64,000 bases of DNA, taken from assembly GCA_021324775.1 (NCBI GenBank), contig JAJPIM010000045.1, positions 186,001-250,000 of the forward strand. The letters are read 5' to 3'. The position numbers and the translations under genes were made by a program. Below the pieces are notes generated by a model. It made no database searches. It was not told the DNA's origin and worked only from the letters and a program-made list of their open reading frames with translations. The DNA comes from Gemmatimonadota bacterium. GTDB lineage: Bacteria > Gemmatimonadota > Gemmatimonadetes > Gemmatimonadales > Gemmatimonadaceae. Numbering within the stretch: position 1 is the stretch's first letter; each line of letters begins with the position of its first letter. Of the stretch, positions 32,984-41,665 are shown one piece after another.

Positions 32984-35521
32984 GTGTCGCAGGACGCCGC
33001 GCTCGTCGAGATCCGCGAGCTCGAATCAGACTACGAAATACTCGGCGAGCTGGGACGCGGCGGGATGGCCGTGGTGTATCTCGCGCGCGACCGGCAACTC
33101 GGGCGGCAAGTCGCGATCAAAGTGATTCACGCGGCCGCCGGCGCCGACGAGCAAATGGTCGCCCGCCAGCTCGCCGAGGCGCGCACCGTTGCGCAGTTAC
33201 AGCATCCGAACGTCGTCGCGATGTACGCCGTCCGGCGCCTGTCGACACTGGGACTCGCGCTCGTGATGCAGTACGTGCCGGGCCGCACGCTCGAGCGTGC
33301 GCTGCGCGAAGATGGAGTCTTCGCGCCCGAACGCGCCGAGGCGGTGCTGAGCGACATCGCGGCCGCGCTGGCGTATGCTCACGCGCGCGGCGTCATCCAC
33401 CGCGACATCAAGCCCGACAACATCTTCCTGAACGACGATACCGGACGCGCACTGCTGTCGGATTTCGGCATCGCGCTGTCGCCCGAGGAGGGCCGCCAGC
33501 AGGCGACGACCGACATGATCGTCGGCACCCCGGCTTACATGTCGCCCGAGCAGATCGACGGCGGTGAGCTGGATGGGCGCAGTGACGTCTTCGGGCTCGG
33601 CTTGATCGGATACGAGATGCTCGCTGGTCCCCGCGGCTGGCTCGAAGAAGGGATCTCCGACGTCATGTACCGCCAGAAGTTCGAGCAGCTCCCGCCGCTC
33701 AACGAAGTCCGGCCGGACACGCCGATCCGGCTCCGCGTGGCGATCGAGCGTGCGTTGGCCAAAGAGCGCGACGAGCGGTGGCCGAGCGCGGCGACGTTTC
33801 TCGACGCGCTCACCGACGACGAATGGGTGCCCGACGCTCCGGCCCCTGGGACGCCGTCCGGAACCGCGACGCCCGGCCCGCAACGCGTCGTAACGTCCAC
33901 CCCCGTGCGGAGTCTCACCCCCGCCGCGACGACGCCGCTCAACACGATGCAGTATCGGCGCGATCCCGAGAGCACGCCGCGTCGCTCGATTCCGTCCTTT
34001 CAGCCACCATCGCGGCCGCCTGGACGACGGTTGGCGGCGCTGATCATCCCGTCGGTGCTCATCGCGGCGGTCGCCGCCGCGATGGTGACGCATCCCGAAT
34101 TCATCGCCCGCGCCACGGGCCTCGGGCACCGGGAGACGGACGACAGTCTGCGGCGCGTGCAGGAGATCGAGTTCCAGAGCATGCGGGATTCCGAGACCCG
34201 GAAGAGCGCCGCCGCGGCTCGCGAGGCTGCCGACAGCGCGGCGGCCGCCGCGACGTCCAGCGCGGATTCGTCCGCGGCGCTCCGGGTCGCCGTGGCCCGG
34301 GATTCGTTGATCGCGATGCGAGATTCGCTGGCGAAGGCTGCCGCCCGCAAGCCGCCACCGGTCGTGGCTTCCGGGTCCGTGACGCGGACCCCCGGGCCGC
34401 CGCGCGACAGTGCGGTCGGGCCGCCACCGCCGCCGGAGCCGATCCATGCGCCCGCACCGCCCGCCGTCGTGGCCGGCGGCACTCACACGTGCGCGCTGAA
34501 CGGCGAGGGAGTGCTCTCGTGCTGGGGAGGCGACGATCGGGGGCAGCTCGGTATCGGGACCACGGCGCGCGAGCCGTCGCCGACGCGGGTCCCGGCCGAC
34601 GTCGCCTACAGCCAGGTGGCGGCCGGCATTGCGCACACCTGCGCCGTCGCGAAGAATGGCGCGGCCTATTGTTGGGGCGACAATACCTATGGCCAACTCG
34701 GGAATGGCCAGGCCGGCGATTCGAGCGGCAGCGGGCACCTGACGCCGACGCGGGTGGCCGGGGCCCACACCTTCCGCATGGTCGCGATCGGGACCACCCA
34801 CTCCTGCGGCCTGACCACCGGGGGGGAGATCTGGTGCTGGGGCCGGAATCTCTACGGCCAAGTCGGCGACGGGAGCACGCAGGACCATGCCACGCCCGTA
34901 CGGGTAGAGAGCACGGCCCGTTTTGTTACCCTGGCCGTGGGGTGGAATCATTCGTGCGCACTGGATACGGTGGGCCAGGCGTTTTGCTGGGGACAGAACG
35001 CTTCAGGGCAGCTAGGCGATGGCACCACCATCGTCCGGGCCGTCCCGACCCCCGTCAGCGGCGGTGGTCTGTTTCGTGCCATCGCTGCCGGCGGTTCGCA
35101 CACCTGCGCACTTTCGACAATCGGGCAGGCATACTGCTGGGGGCGGAACATGGCCGGTCAACTTGGCACGGACGATGGACGCGATCACTCGGTGCCCACC
35201 AAGATCTCGGGCACGGTCGTGTACACGGACATCACCGCCGGGGGCGTGCACAGTTGCGCACTGACCGCCGCGGGCCAAGCTGACTGCTGGGGACGCAACA
35301 GTTACGGCCAACTGGGCGATGGGACCACCACGGATCGCCCGATGCCAGTCAAAGTGCGTGGCGGACAGGCGTTCGTCGCGATCCACGCCAGCGGGGCCCA
35401 TACGTGCGCCACCTCGACGAGCGGCACGGTGTACTGCTGGGGCAACAATAGCGACGGCCAGCTCGGCGACGGGACGACAGGCGACCGGTCAGAACCCACA
35501 CCGGTCATAGGAGCCCGATGA
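32984..35521 (+). CDS. Transmembrane Ser/Thr kinase with RCC1-repeat ectodomain
   Basis: This 845-aa protein has a cytoplasmic Hanks-type kinase (residues about 12-275: ELGRGGMAVVYLARD, VAIKVI, HRDIKPDN with Asp141, DFG, TPAYMSPEQ), a Pro/Thr-rich juxtamembrane linker and one transmembrane helix (about 348-370, LAALIIPSVLIAAVAAAMV). An Ala/Ser-rich, likely helical stalk follows, then seven RCC1/ATS1-type repeats (about 495-840). Each repeat has the form GxxHTCAL...YCWGxNxxGQLGDG, enough for a complete seven-bladed propeller, with paired cysteines per blade. GTG start. Its stop overlaps the BIG2 lipoprotein start. An extracytoplasmic ligand presumably controls kinase activity. Confidence 0.92.
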   Translation: MSQDAALVEIRELESDYEILGELGRGGMAVVYLARDRQLGRQVAIKVIHAAAGADEQMVARQLAEARTVAQLQHPNVVAMYAVRRLSTLGLALVMQYVPGRTLERALREDGVFAPERAEAVLSDIAAALAYAHARGVIHRDIKPDNIFLNDDTGRALLSDFGIALSPEEGRQQATTDMIVGTPAYMSPEQIDGGELDGRSDVFGLGLIGYEMLAGPRGWLEEGISDVMYRQKFEQLPPLNEVRPDTPIRLRVAIERALAKERDERWPSAATFLDALTDDEWVPDAPAPGTPSGTATPGPQRVVTSTPVRSLTPAATTPLNTMQYRRDPESTPRRSIPSFQPPSRPPGRRLAALIIPSVLIAAVAAAMVTHPEFIARATGLGHRETDDSLRRVQEIEFQSMRDSETRKSAAAAREAADSAAAAATSSADSSAALRVAVARDSLIAMRDSLAKAAARKPPPVVASGSVTRTPGPPRDSAVGPPPPPEPIHAPAPPAVVAGGTHTCALNGEGVLSCWGGDDRGQLGIGTTAREPSPTRVPADVAYSQVAAGIAHTCAVAKNGAAYCWGDNTYGQLGNGQAGDSSGSGHLTPTRVAGAHTFRMVAIGTTHSCGLTTGGEIWCWGRNLYGQVGDGSTQDHATPVRVESTARFVTLAVGWNHSCALDTVGQAFCWGQNASGQLGDGTTIVRAVPTPVSGGGLFRAIAAGGSHTCALSTIGQAYCWGRNMAGQLGTDDGRDHSVPTKISGTVVYTDITAGGVHSCALTAAGQADCWGRNSYGQLGDGTTTDRPMPVKVRGGQAFVAIHASGAHTCATSTSGTVYCWGNNSDGQLGDGTTGDRSEPTPVIGAR

Positions 35522-37737
35522 TGTCGACACGCGGATCGATGGCGGGAGCGGTGCTGTTGGCCGCCGGCCTCGTGACCGGCTGCCACAGCACCGACAAGAC
35601 GACTGGGCCCGCGGGGCCGCTCAGCACGATCGTCATCGCACCGGACAGTGCCTCGGTGGCCGTCGGGGCCACGCAGACCTTCACCGCCACGGGGCAGGAC
35701 GCGCAGGGTCACACCGTCCCGGGGCTGACCTTCTTCTGGTCGAGCAACGTCGATTCGCTGGCCACGGTGACTCAGGGCGGCGTGGTGACCGGCGTCGCCG
35801 TCGGGAGATTGCAGGTCGCGGCGAGCGCCCAGGGTAAGTCGGCATTTGCGAACGTCATCGTGACTCCCAAGCCGGTGGGCTCGATCATCGTCACCCCGGC
35901 GCACGCCACGATTCGCGTCGCCACGACGCTCCAGCTCTCCGATACGGTCAAGGACCAGTCGGGCAACGTATTGACCGGACAGACGGTCACGTGGAGCAGC
36001 GACAGCGCCAGCACGGCCTCGGTGGACGGCAACGGCCTGGTGACCGGCCGTCATATCGGCACGGCAACCATCACCGCCACCGCGGGCGGGAAGAGCGCCA
36101 GCGCCGCGATCATCGTCTCCCAGATTCCGGTCCGCTCCATCACCATCACGCCCGCGAATCCCGCGGTCGTCGTCACCCAGACCACGCAGCTCACCGCCAC
36201 GACGTTCGACTCGGCGGGCGATGTCCTCCCGGGGCGCGTCGTGCGGTGGAAGTCGCGCACCCCCGCTGTCGCGACCGTGGACTCGATCGCGGGACTCGTC
36301 ACCGGCGTGAGCCCGGGCACCTCCGAGATCGTGGCGACCAGTGAAGGAGTCCAGGACAGCGTTGTCGCGACGGTGAGTCCGGCGCCGGTGAACTCGGTCG
36401 TGCTGTCGCCGAATGTCTCGCAGTTGCACGTGGGACAGACGCAGCAGATCACTGCAACGGTGACCGATGTGAATGGCAATCCGGTCAGCGGCGCGACGGT
36501 GACGTTCGGGTCGAGCAATACCGGCATCGCGAGCATCTCCAGCAGCACGACGACGAGCGCGCAGATTCTCGCCGGACCCGGAGCAGGCACGGCGACGATC
36601 ACCGGGACCAGCGGAGCCAAGAACGGGACGGCGACGATCATCGTGTCGGCGGTGCCGGTCGATTCCGTCCACGTGGCGGCGCCCCAGGACACGATCACGG
36701 TGGGCCATCAGGAGACCCTGACGGCCACCGCGTTCGACTCGTCGGGCAACGTCCTGACTGGCCGCCCCGTGACGTGGCGTTCGAGCAACAACGCGGTCGC
36801 GACGGTCAATGCGGCCGGCAGCGTCAACACGCTGCAACCTGGCGCCGTCGTCATCTTCGCCACCATCAGCGGGGTGGCCGGCAGCGCGACGCTGCAGATC
36901 AACCCGGTGCCGATTGCTTCGGTGACCATCACGCCGGCCACCGACACCCTGATGGTGGGCGGCCAGCTCCAACTCGCTGACACCGTTCGCGACAGCCTCG
37001 GCAACGTGGTCGCGAACCCCACTGTCACATGGAACACCACGTCCCCGAGCGTTGCGCAAGTCACGTCGAGCGGCGTTGTGATTGCGGAGGGGGTGGGCAC
37101 CGCCACGATCACGGCCACAAGTGGCGGCAAGACCGGCACCAACACGACCGTTGTAACAGCAGCGGTGACGGCGGTGCACGTCGCGCCCGCGCTGGACACA
37201 ATCTTCGCATCCGCGCCGGGCAACACCGTGCAACTCATCGACTCGGTGTTCAGCTCGAGCGGCTATATACCGGGTGCGGCAGTCACGTGGTCGCCCATGA
37301 GTGGTGGCGTCGCCACGGTAAATGCCAGCGGCCTGGTCACCGCCACGAACAGCGCGGACGGCTCCGCGACCATTACCGCGACAAGCGGCGGCCAATCCGG
37401 TTCGGGTACCGTGGTCGTGTTCGGCCACTCGAGCACCGTCACGCCGGGTACGCCGGGATCGTCGGCACTCTCCCTATCGGGCACGAACTCGACGACTGAC
37501 AATGCGATGGTTACGGACGCCTTCGGCACGGACGTCAGTGCATTCCGGATGGTGACATGGACGTCGGGGGATTCCAGCACCGTCAAAGTCAACAACGGCC
37601 TGTCGGCCACCGTCACGGCGGCCACGCCGGTCACGTTTACTGCGGTCAGCACAAACACGAGTCCCGTCACGATCACGGTCACCGCCGTCGACAACGCCAG
37701 CGCGACCAACAGCATTTCCCTCACTGTGGGTCCATGA
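35518..37737 (+). CDS. BIG2-repeat surface lipoprotein
   Basis: This 739-aa lipoprotein has lipobox LVTGC with lipid-attached Cys near residue 22, then seven Ig-like BIG2 repeats. Each opens with V-x-S-I/V-x-V-x-P (at about 35, 120, 205, 290, 380, 460, 545) and contains QLTAT-, V-x-W-x-S and GTATITAT strands. A divergent C-terminal Ig-like segment follows. BIG2 domains act in adhesion or as spacers. Its start overlaps the kinase stop (ATGATG) and its stop overlaps the next gene (ATGA), so it is translationally coupled to both and may be the partner of the kinase's RCC1 ectodomain. Confidence 0.88.
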   Translation: MMSTRGSMAGAVLLAAGLVTGCHSTDKTTGPAGPLSTIVIAPDSASVAVGATQTFTATGQDAQGHTVPGLTFFWSSNVDSLATVTQGGVVTGVAVGRLQVAASAQGKSAFANVIVTPKPVGSIIVTPAHATIRVATTLQLSDTVKDQSGNVLTGQTVTWSSDSASTASVDGNGLVTGRHIGTATITATAGGKSASAAIIVSQIPVRSITITPANPAVVVTQTTQLTATTFDSAGDVLPGRVVRWKSRTPAVATVDSIAGLVTGVSPGTSEIVATSEGVQDSVVATVSPAPVNSVVLSPNVSQLHVGQTQQITATVTDVNGNPVSGATVTFGSSNTGIASISSSTTTSAQILAGPGAGTATITGTSGAKNGTATIIVSAVPVDSVHVAAPQDTITVGHQETLTATAFDSSGNVLTGRPVTWRSSNNAVATVNAAGSVNTLQPGAVVIFATISGVAGSATLQINPVPIASVTITPATDTLMVGGQLQLADTVRDSLGNVVANPTVTWNTTSPSVAQVTSSGVVIAEGVGTATITATSGGKTGTNTTVVTAAVTAVHVAPALDTIFASAPGNTVQLIDSVFSSSGYIPGAAVTWSPMSGGVATVNASGLVTATNSADGSATITATSGGQSGSGTVVVFGHSSTVTPGTPGSSALSLSGTNSTTDNAMVTDAFGTDVSAFRMVTWTSGDSSTVKVNNGLSATVTAATPVTFTAVSTNTSPVTITVTAVDNASATNSISLTVGP

Positions 37738-38897
37738 ACACTCTCGCTCGCAGGGGCCGTGTGGGGTCCGGCATCGTCCTGGCCGCGATGATCGCGGCTC
37801 TCGTTCCGTCTTGCCTGCGTGGCCAGGAGCTGCCGCTCAAGCGTCCGAAGCTGAACCCCATCAGCATCGCGTGCCCGGTGATCCCGGTCCCGCCGCCGAC
37901 CGCCCAGCAGGTGATCGAGGAGGCGAACCGGCTCGCCACGCTGGCGCAGGAGTCATCGATCGAGGGCGACCACCGCGCGGCACGCGATCAGTTCAGGCAG
38001 GCGGCGACGCTCGATCCGCGTGATGCCAGTCTCGCTTACCGGCTGGCCCGCGAGCACGAAGATCTGCAGGAGCGTGACGCCGCAGTGCGGGAGTACTGCC
38101 GCTACCTGGCGCTCGCCCCCAACGCGACGGACGCGGCCCAGATCGGCGACCGCATCGCGAAGCTCCTGCCGGGAGGTACCCTCGCGCACAGCACCGCGGT
38201 GGTTACCCGGTTCAATCTGGCCGTCGCCAGCTACGATGGGCGGAGCTTCGGCACAGCCGCGGACCAATTCGACAGTGTGAACACCGCCGCTCCCGCGCTG
38301 TCGGCCGCGGCATACGACGGAGGCCTCGCCCACGACCAGGATGGCGACGAAGCAGCCGCGATGCACGACTATTCCCGCTACCTGCAACTCGAGCCGAACG
38401 CGTCAGACGCCGCGGCCGTCCGTGCGAGGATGCAGCAGATGCGGCGCGGAGTCCCCAGCGCGACCACGGCGTTCTTCCTCGGGCTCCTCCCCAGTGGCGG
38501 CCAGTTCTACACCCGGCAGCCAGTCCTCGGCATCGTCGTCCTCGCAGGCGCGGCCGGTGGTGTGGTCCTCGCGCTCCAGACACGCACGATTACGCGCGAC
38601 ACGACGTTTACGGGACCATTCGGCGGGACGTACCCGGGCACGTACACCCAAACACAGCGTCAGAACCTCGCTCTCGGCGTCGCCGTGGCCGGCGGCGTGA
38701 CCCTGCTCGGCGCCATCGAAGCCGCGGTCGTCGCACACGGGCGCGGCGCCGGGCTGGATGATGCCGGGGACGCCGGTCGCGGAGCCACGAACACCGCGCT
38801 GCTGCCTCATGTGGGTCCGGTCACGCTGGAATTGCCGACGGTGATCGCCGCATCAGACGGTCTCCGTCTGGCGCTGCCGCTTCATGTGACGTTCTAG
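37734..38897 (+). CDS. Secreted TPR protein with C-terminal membrane segments
   Basis: This 387-aa protein has a signal peptide (ending near CLRGQ), TPR-like repeats (residues about 60-230; HRAARDQFRQAATLDPRDASLAYRLA and AAAMHDYSRYLQLEPNASDA), then two hydrophobic segments (GLLPSGGQFYTRQPVLGIVVLAGAA and LALGVAVAGGVTLLGAIEAAVVA). The GLLPSGGQFYTRQP motif recalls DUF5683-like membrane domains. It is the last gene of the FHA-kinase-BIG2 set, coupled by ATGA. A role in assembling the envelope complex is an inference. Confidence 0.8.
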   Translation: MNTLARRGRVGSGIVLAAMIAALVPSCLRGQELPLKRPKLNPISIACPVIPVPPPTAQQVIEEANRLATLAQESSIEGDHRAARDQFRQAATLDPRDASLAYRLAREHEDLQERDAAVREYCRYLALAPNATDAAQIGDRIAKLLPGGTLAHSTAVVTRFNLAVASYDGRSFGTAADQFDSVNTAAPALSAAAYDGGLAHDQDGDEAAAMHDYSRYLQLEPNASDAAAVRARMQQMRRGVPSATTAFFLGLLPSGGQFYTRQPVLGIVVLAGAAGGVVLALQTRTITRDTTFTGPFGGTYPGTYTQTQRQNLALGVAVAGGVTLLGAIEAAVVAHGRGAGLDDAGDAGRGATNTALLPHVGPVTLELPTVIAASDGLRLALPLHVTF

Positions 38898-38939
38898 TGT
38901 CGTCGTAGGCCGCGGGCTCGAGGTCCGCGGCGCGAGCCG

Positions 38940-39776
38940 TCACCCCGCGTCGCGGAGTTGTTCGCGTCCCGACGCGTGCACTAGCGCGAGTTGCGGCGGC
39001 GCTGGGAGCCCGAGGCGGATGCGCACACGAGCCACGAATCGGTCGACGCCTTGGCGCCGCCACTCGGACAAGGGGGCGCCGGTGATGGCGCGCACGTTGT
39101 TCGTGAAGACCTCGGGATCGGGATAGCGCAGCCGCGCCGCCACGTCCGCCACGGTCAGGCCACCAATCCGCGCGTACTGGAAGCCGCGCAACACGCGCAC
39201 GGCCGTGACGATCGTGCAGCAGGGTGCGAGGCCCGCGCGGTGCAGCCACACATTCGTGTGCTGGCGTGAAAGGCCGGCGGCCGCCGCCAGATCCTGCGCG
39301 GTGCGGAATCGCCATGTCGCACGAAACAGTTCTCGGACGGACTCGCCGATGCTGGGCGGCGCGCCCGCCTGGGCGACCGCATCCAGGATCTGGGCCAGCA
39401 CCGGCTCGTCCGCTGCGCGCGCCGCGATGTCCTCGACGCGAAGCCGCATTCGGTCCGGCGCGTCGTCGAAGCCGGCAAACACGAAGTCGTGGACGCCCGA
39501 ATCGCCGAGGGCGAGTATCGCGCGGCTCGTCTCCGACGAGACGGTCGTGTACACCAGCACCGAGGCGAAATCGCGGATGGTCTGCAGTGCGGCCAGCCCA
39601 TCCCCCGCGTCCGCGCAGCGCGCCGCCGGATCGGCGATCACGACATCGATCGGCCGGCGGCGGACCTCGCCACGCAGTACATGCCACGTCGGGAGGTCGA
39701 GAATCGCATGACACCCCGCCGTGGCCGAGCTCAGGCGCGCCAGCAGCGAGCGCTCCAGACGAGCCGCGATCAGCAT
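38940..39776 (-). CDS. HTH transcriptional regulator, receiver-like N-terminus
   Basis: This 278-aa protein has an N-terminal alpha/beta part (DVVIADPAARCADAGDGLAALQTI; SVLVYTTVSS) that resembles a pseudo-receiver. A C-terminal AraC-like double helix-turn-helix follows: TAQDLAAAAGLSRQHTNVWLHRAGLA and GLTVADVAARLRYPDPEVFTNNVRAITG. It is divergent from the small lipopeptide gene, with 195 nt between, and probably regulates that promoter (inference). Start ATG at 39776. Confidence 0.75.
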   Translation of the reverse strand: MLIAARLERSLLARLSSATAGCHAILDLPTWHVLRGEVRRRPIDVVIADPAARCADAGDGLAALQTIRDFASVLVYTTVSSETSRAILALGDSGVHDFVFAGFDDAPDRMRLRVEDIAARAADEPVLAQILDAVAQAGAPPSIGESVRELFRATWRFRTAQDLAAAAGLSRQHTNVWLHRAGLAPCCTIVTAVRVLRGFQYARIGGLTVADVAARLRYPDPEVFTNNVRAITGAPLSEWRRQGVDRFVARVRIRLGLPAPPQLALVHASGREQLRDAG

Positions 39777-39971
39777 TTATCGCCCCAGACCGCCATGAGC
39801 CACCTCCCGTGGCCGGCGCGCAGCGAATCGCGCTCCAGGCTGCGCTCGAGAGACTGCCTTCCGTTTCGCCACCTCAGGCTTCCGTTCCACCGAAGGCACC
39901 CCGTTTGGCGGCGGCGATCATTCGGCCGTCGTCGAAGACGCTGTGCCCTTTTCCAATTCCGAGGTGTGCTT

Positions 39972-40154
39972 ATGACCCCGACTTCCCGCCGCTCCCTGAT
40001 GCTGATCGCAACGTTGCTCGGCGCCCTCGCCGCCTGCGCTGCTCCCACCGCCCCATCGACGGCCGGCGCAATTCGTGATGCAACCATCAGCTCACCCGCC
40101 GCGCCAGGCACTGGGGCCCGGTGTGGTGTGACCACTGGCTCGGATACCTGCTGA
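39972..40154 (+). CDS. Small secreted lipopeptide (60 aa)
   Basis: MTPTSRRSLMLIATLLGALAAC is a textbook short lipoprotein or secretion signal (arginines, hydrophobic core, LAAC). The mature part is only about 38 residues (APTAPSTAGAIRD...) and ends CGVTTGSDTC, so two cysteines could form a terminal disulfide ring. GAGG sits about 7 nt before the ATG, and a hairpin lies 25 nt after the stop. I recognise no family. Its place between an HTH regulator and a cytoplasmic TPR protein suggests a signalling peptide, but a small structural lipoprotein is equally possible. Confidence 0.6.
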   Translation: MTPTSRRSLMLIATLLGALAACAAPTAPSTAGAIRDATISSPAAPGTGARCGVTTGSDTC

Positions 40155-40178
40155 ACGCTGTAAGCTTGCAGTAAGCTG

Positions 40179-40211
40179 CGGGCCCGATCGCGAAATTCGG
40201 ACACGGGCCCG
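40179..40211 (+). terminator. Hairpin between convergent genes
   Basis: CGGGCCCG occurs at 40179-40186 and 40204-40211. The two can pair around a 17-nt loop, and each is also self-complementary. It lies between the lipopeptide stop and the TPR-protein stop, so it may terminate both. The T-tract is weak (TTGGCTT). Confidence 0.5.
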
Positions 40212-40227
40212 TTGGCTTATCGTCCGA

Positions 40228-41523
40228 TCAGTCCGCGATCGTCGCCAGCGTCCGGGCGTTCGACAGCGCTGCACAGACGTGCGCCAGGCGCTCGGGGATG
40301 GCGACGGCCGGCTCCGTTCGCGGCTCGTAGGTCTCGTCGCAGGCTCGCTTGAGCGCGGCTTCCGCGCGGAAGAGGACCTCGCCAAGCTGGTGTCGCTCGG
40401 CAATCTCAACCACGCGGCGCAATGCCTCGATTGCCGCGGAGCGGCGCTGAAATGCGAGATCACCAAGCGCGCCGTAGTACAGATATTCTGCCTGAAGGCC
40501 CGGCCCCAACGCCACTCCGGTGAGGCTGCGGCGCAGCCGCGTAAAGTCGACCTCGCGGCGATCCAGCGCGGCGATCTCCATCAGGTTGATGGTCGCCACC
40601 CAGTTGGTCAAAGGCTGACGCGCGGTGGCCGCCAGCACCAGGTTCGCGTCGCGGGCCGTTTCGCGATAGCCTGCCGCGAGTGCGATGGCCGCGAGGTCGC
40701 CAAGCACCCGCTCGCGCGCGACCGGATCGTCGATGGCTGACCACGCTTCGTAGGCATAGTCGACGGCCTCCGCGACCCTGCCGCGTCGATGGGCGATATG
40801 CGCGCGGTCATGCCACGCCAGGCCGCGCACTTCGCGCGTGCGCTCCGACACCGCGTCGGCGATCACCTTGGAGAGTTGCAGATCCGCCTCTGGAAGATTA
40901 CCGCGATCCGCCTCGACATCGGCGAGGCCGGTCCGGGCGCGGAGCGCGATGTACTCATCGTCCCACTTGCGGGCGATCGACAGCGCGGAGCGATACTCTG
41001 CTTCGGCAGCCTTCGCATCACCCAACTTCCGCTGGCACGCGCCGCTGCGCAGGGCCGCGACAGCCCCGAGCAGCTCGTCATGACGAGTGCCAGTACCCGG
41101 TGCCCCTGCGGCCCGAACCCGCGCATACACCGCCACTGCCAACGCCCATGTGGACCGCTGGTGCAAGGACCGGCCGTAGGCCATCAGCAGCGGCGCCACG
41201 CTGGTCAGGCTGCCTTCAGGCTCGCGGAGGGATGCGTGGACTAACTGGTGCAGCAACCGGTGTTCCGGCATGTCGCTTGGCACGGCGCGGATGGCCGACT
41301 CAACAGCTTCTCTCTCGGCGTCGAGACTGGAGCCGGAGAAGCCGGACTCGGCCCAGGCGTCGATGTAGCGGAGCGTGACGAGCCCGGCAAAGGCGGCACG
41401 CCACTCGGCTGCCCCTTCGGGCACCGAGCCAAGTGTCACGAAGAACGCCCGATACCTGGCGACTTCGCCCTTGGCGGACCCGGCGTCCGCGGCTGTGCTG
41501 GCCGCAATCCCATCCTGTTTCAC
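40228..41523 (-). CDS. Cytoplasmic TPR protein
   Basis: This 431-aa protein is made almost wholly of TPR-like helical hairpins (RRGRVAEAVDYAYEAWSAI; LGDAKAAEAEYRSALSIARKWDDEYIALRARTG). It has no signal peptide, no membrane helix and no recognisable HTH. The architecture resembles Rap/RRNPP-type peptide receptors without a DNA-binding domain, but also many generic TPR proteins. GTG start at 41523. It is convergent with the small lipopeptide gene and divergent from mntH. Confidence 0.7.
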   Translation of the reverse strand: MKQDGIAASTAADAGSAKGEVARYRAFFVTLGSVPEGAAEWRAAFAGLVTLRYIDAWAESGFSGSSLDAEREAVESAIRAVPSDMPEHRLLHQLVHASLREPEGSLTSVAPLLMAYGRSLHQRSTWALAVAVYARVRAAGAPGTGTRHDELLGAVAALRSGACQRKLGDAKAAEAEYRSALSIARKWDDEYIALRARTGLADVEADRGNLPEADLQLSKVIADAVSERTREVRGLAWHDRAHIAHRRGRVAEAVDYAYEAWSAIDDPVARERVLGDLAAIALAAGYRETARDANLVLAATARQPLTNWVATINLMEIAALDRREVDFTRLRRSLTGVALGPGLQAEYLYYGALGDLAFQRRSAAIEALRRVVEIAERHQLGEVLFRAEAALKRACDETYEPRTEPAVAIPERLAHVCAALSNARTLATIAD

Positions 41524-41637
41524 GGCAATCCAATATGGCCACTTGCCGGGGCCGAGTCACCACCCTCTTCGGCCACCGTACCAGGGACTGGGGTAGGGAC
41601 TAAGCCAGCGAGCGACCCGGGGACCACGCGGTGGCGA

Positions 41638-41648
41638 TTTAGCCTAAA
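41638..41648. promoter_or_regulatory. DtxR/MntR-type operator upstream of mntH
   Basis: TTTAGCCTAAA is a perfect 11-nt dyad ending 17 nt before the mntH start and matches the core (TTAG.CTAA) of DtxR/IdeR/MntR boxes. The regulator of that family is encoded two genes away in the same operon. Metal-dependent autorepression is the natural reading. Confidence 0.7.
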
Positions 41649-41665
41649 CTAATTATCATCTACGT

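Noticed and set aside
41524-41665. Manganese riboswitch (yybP-ykoY) upstream of mntH
   Set aside because: No room for the two-helix motif between the operator and the start, and no conserved loop sequences; the MntR-type dyad explains regulation better.
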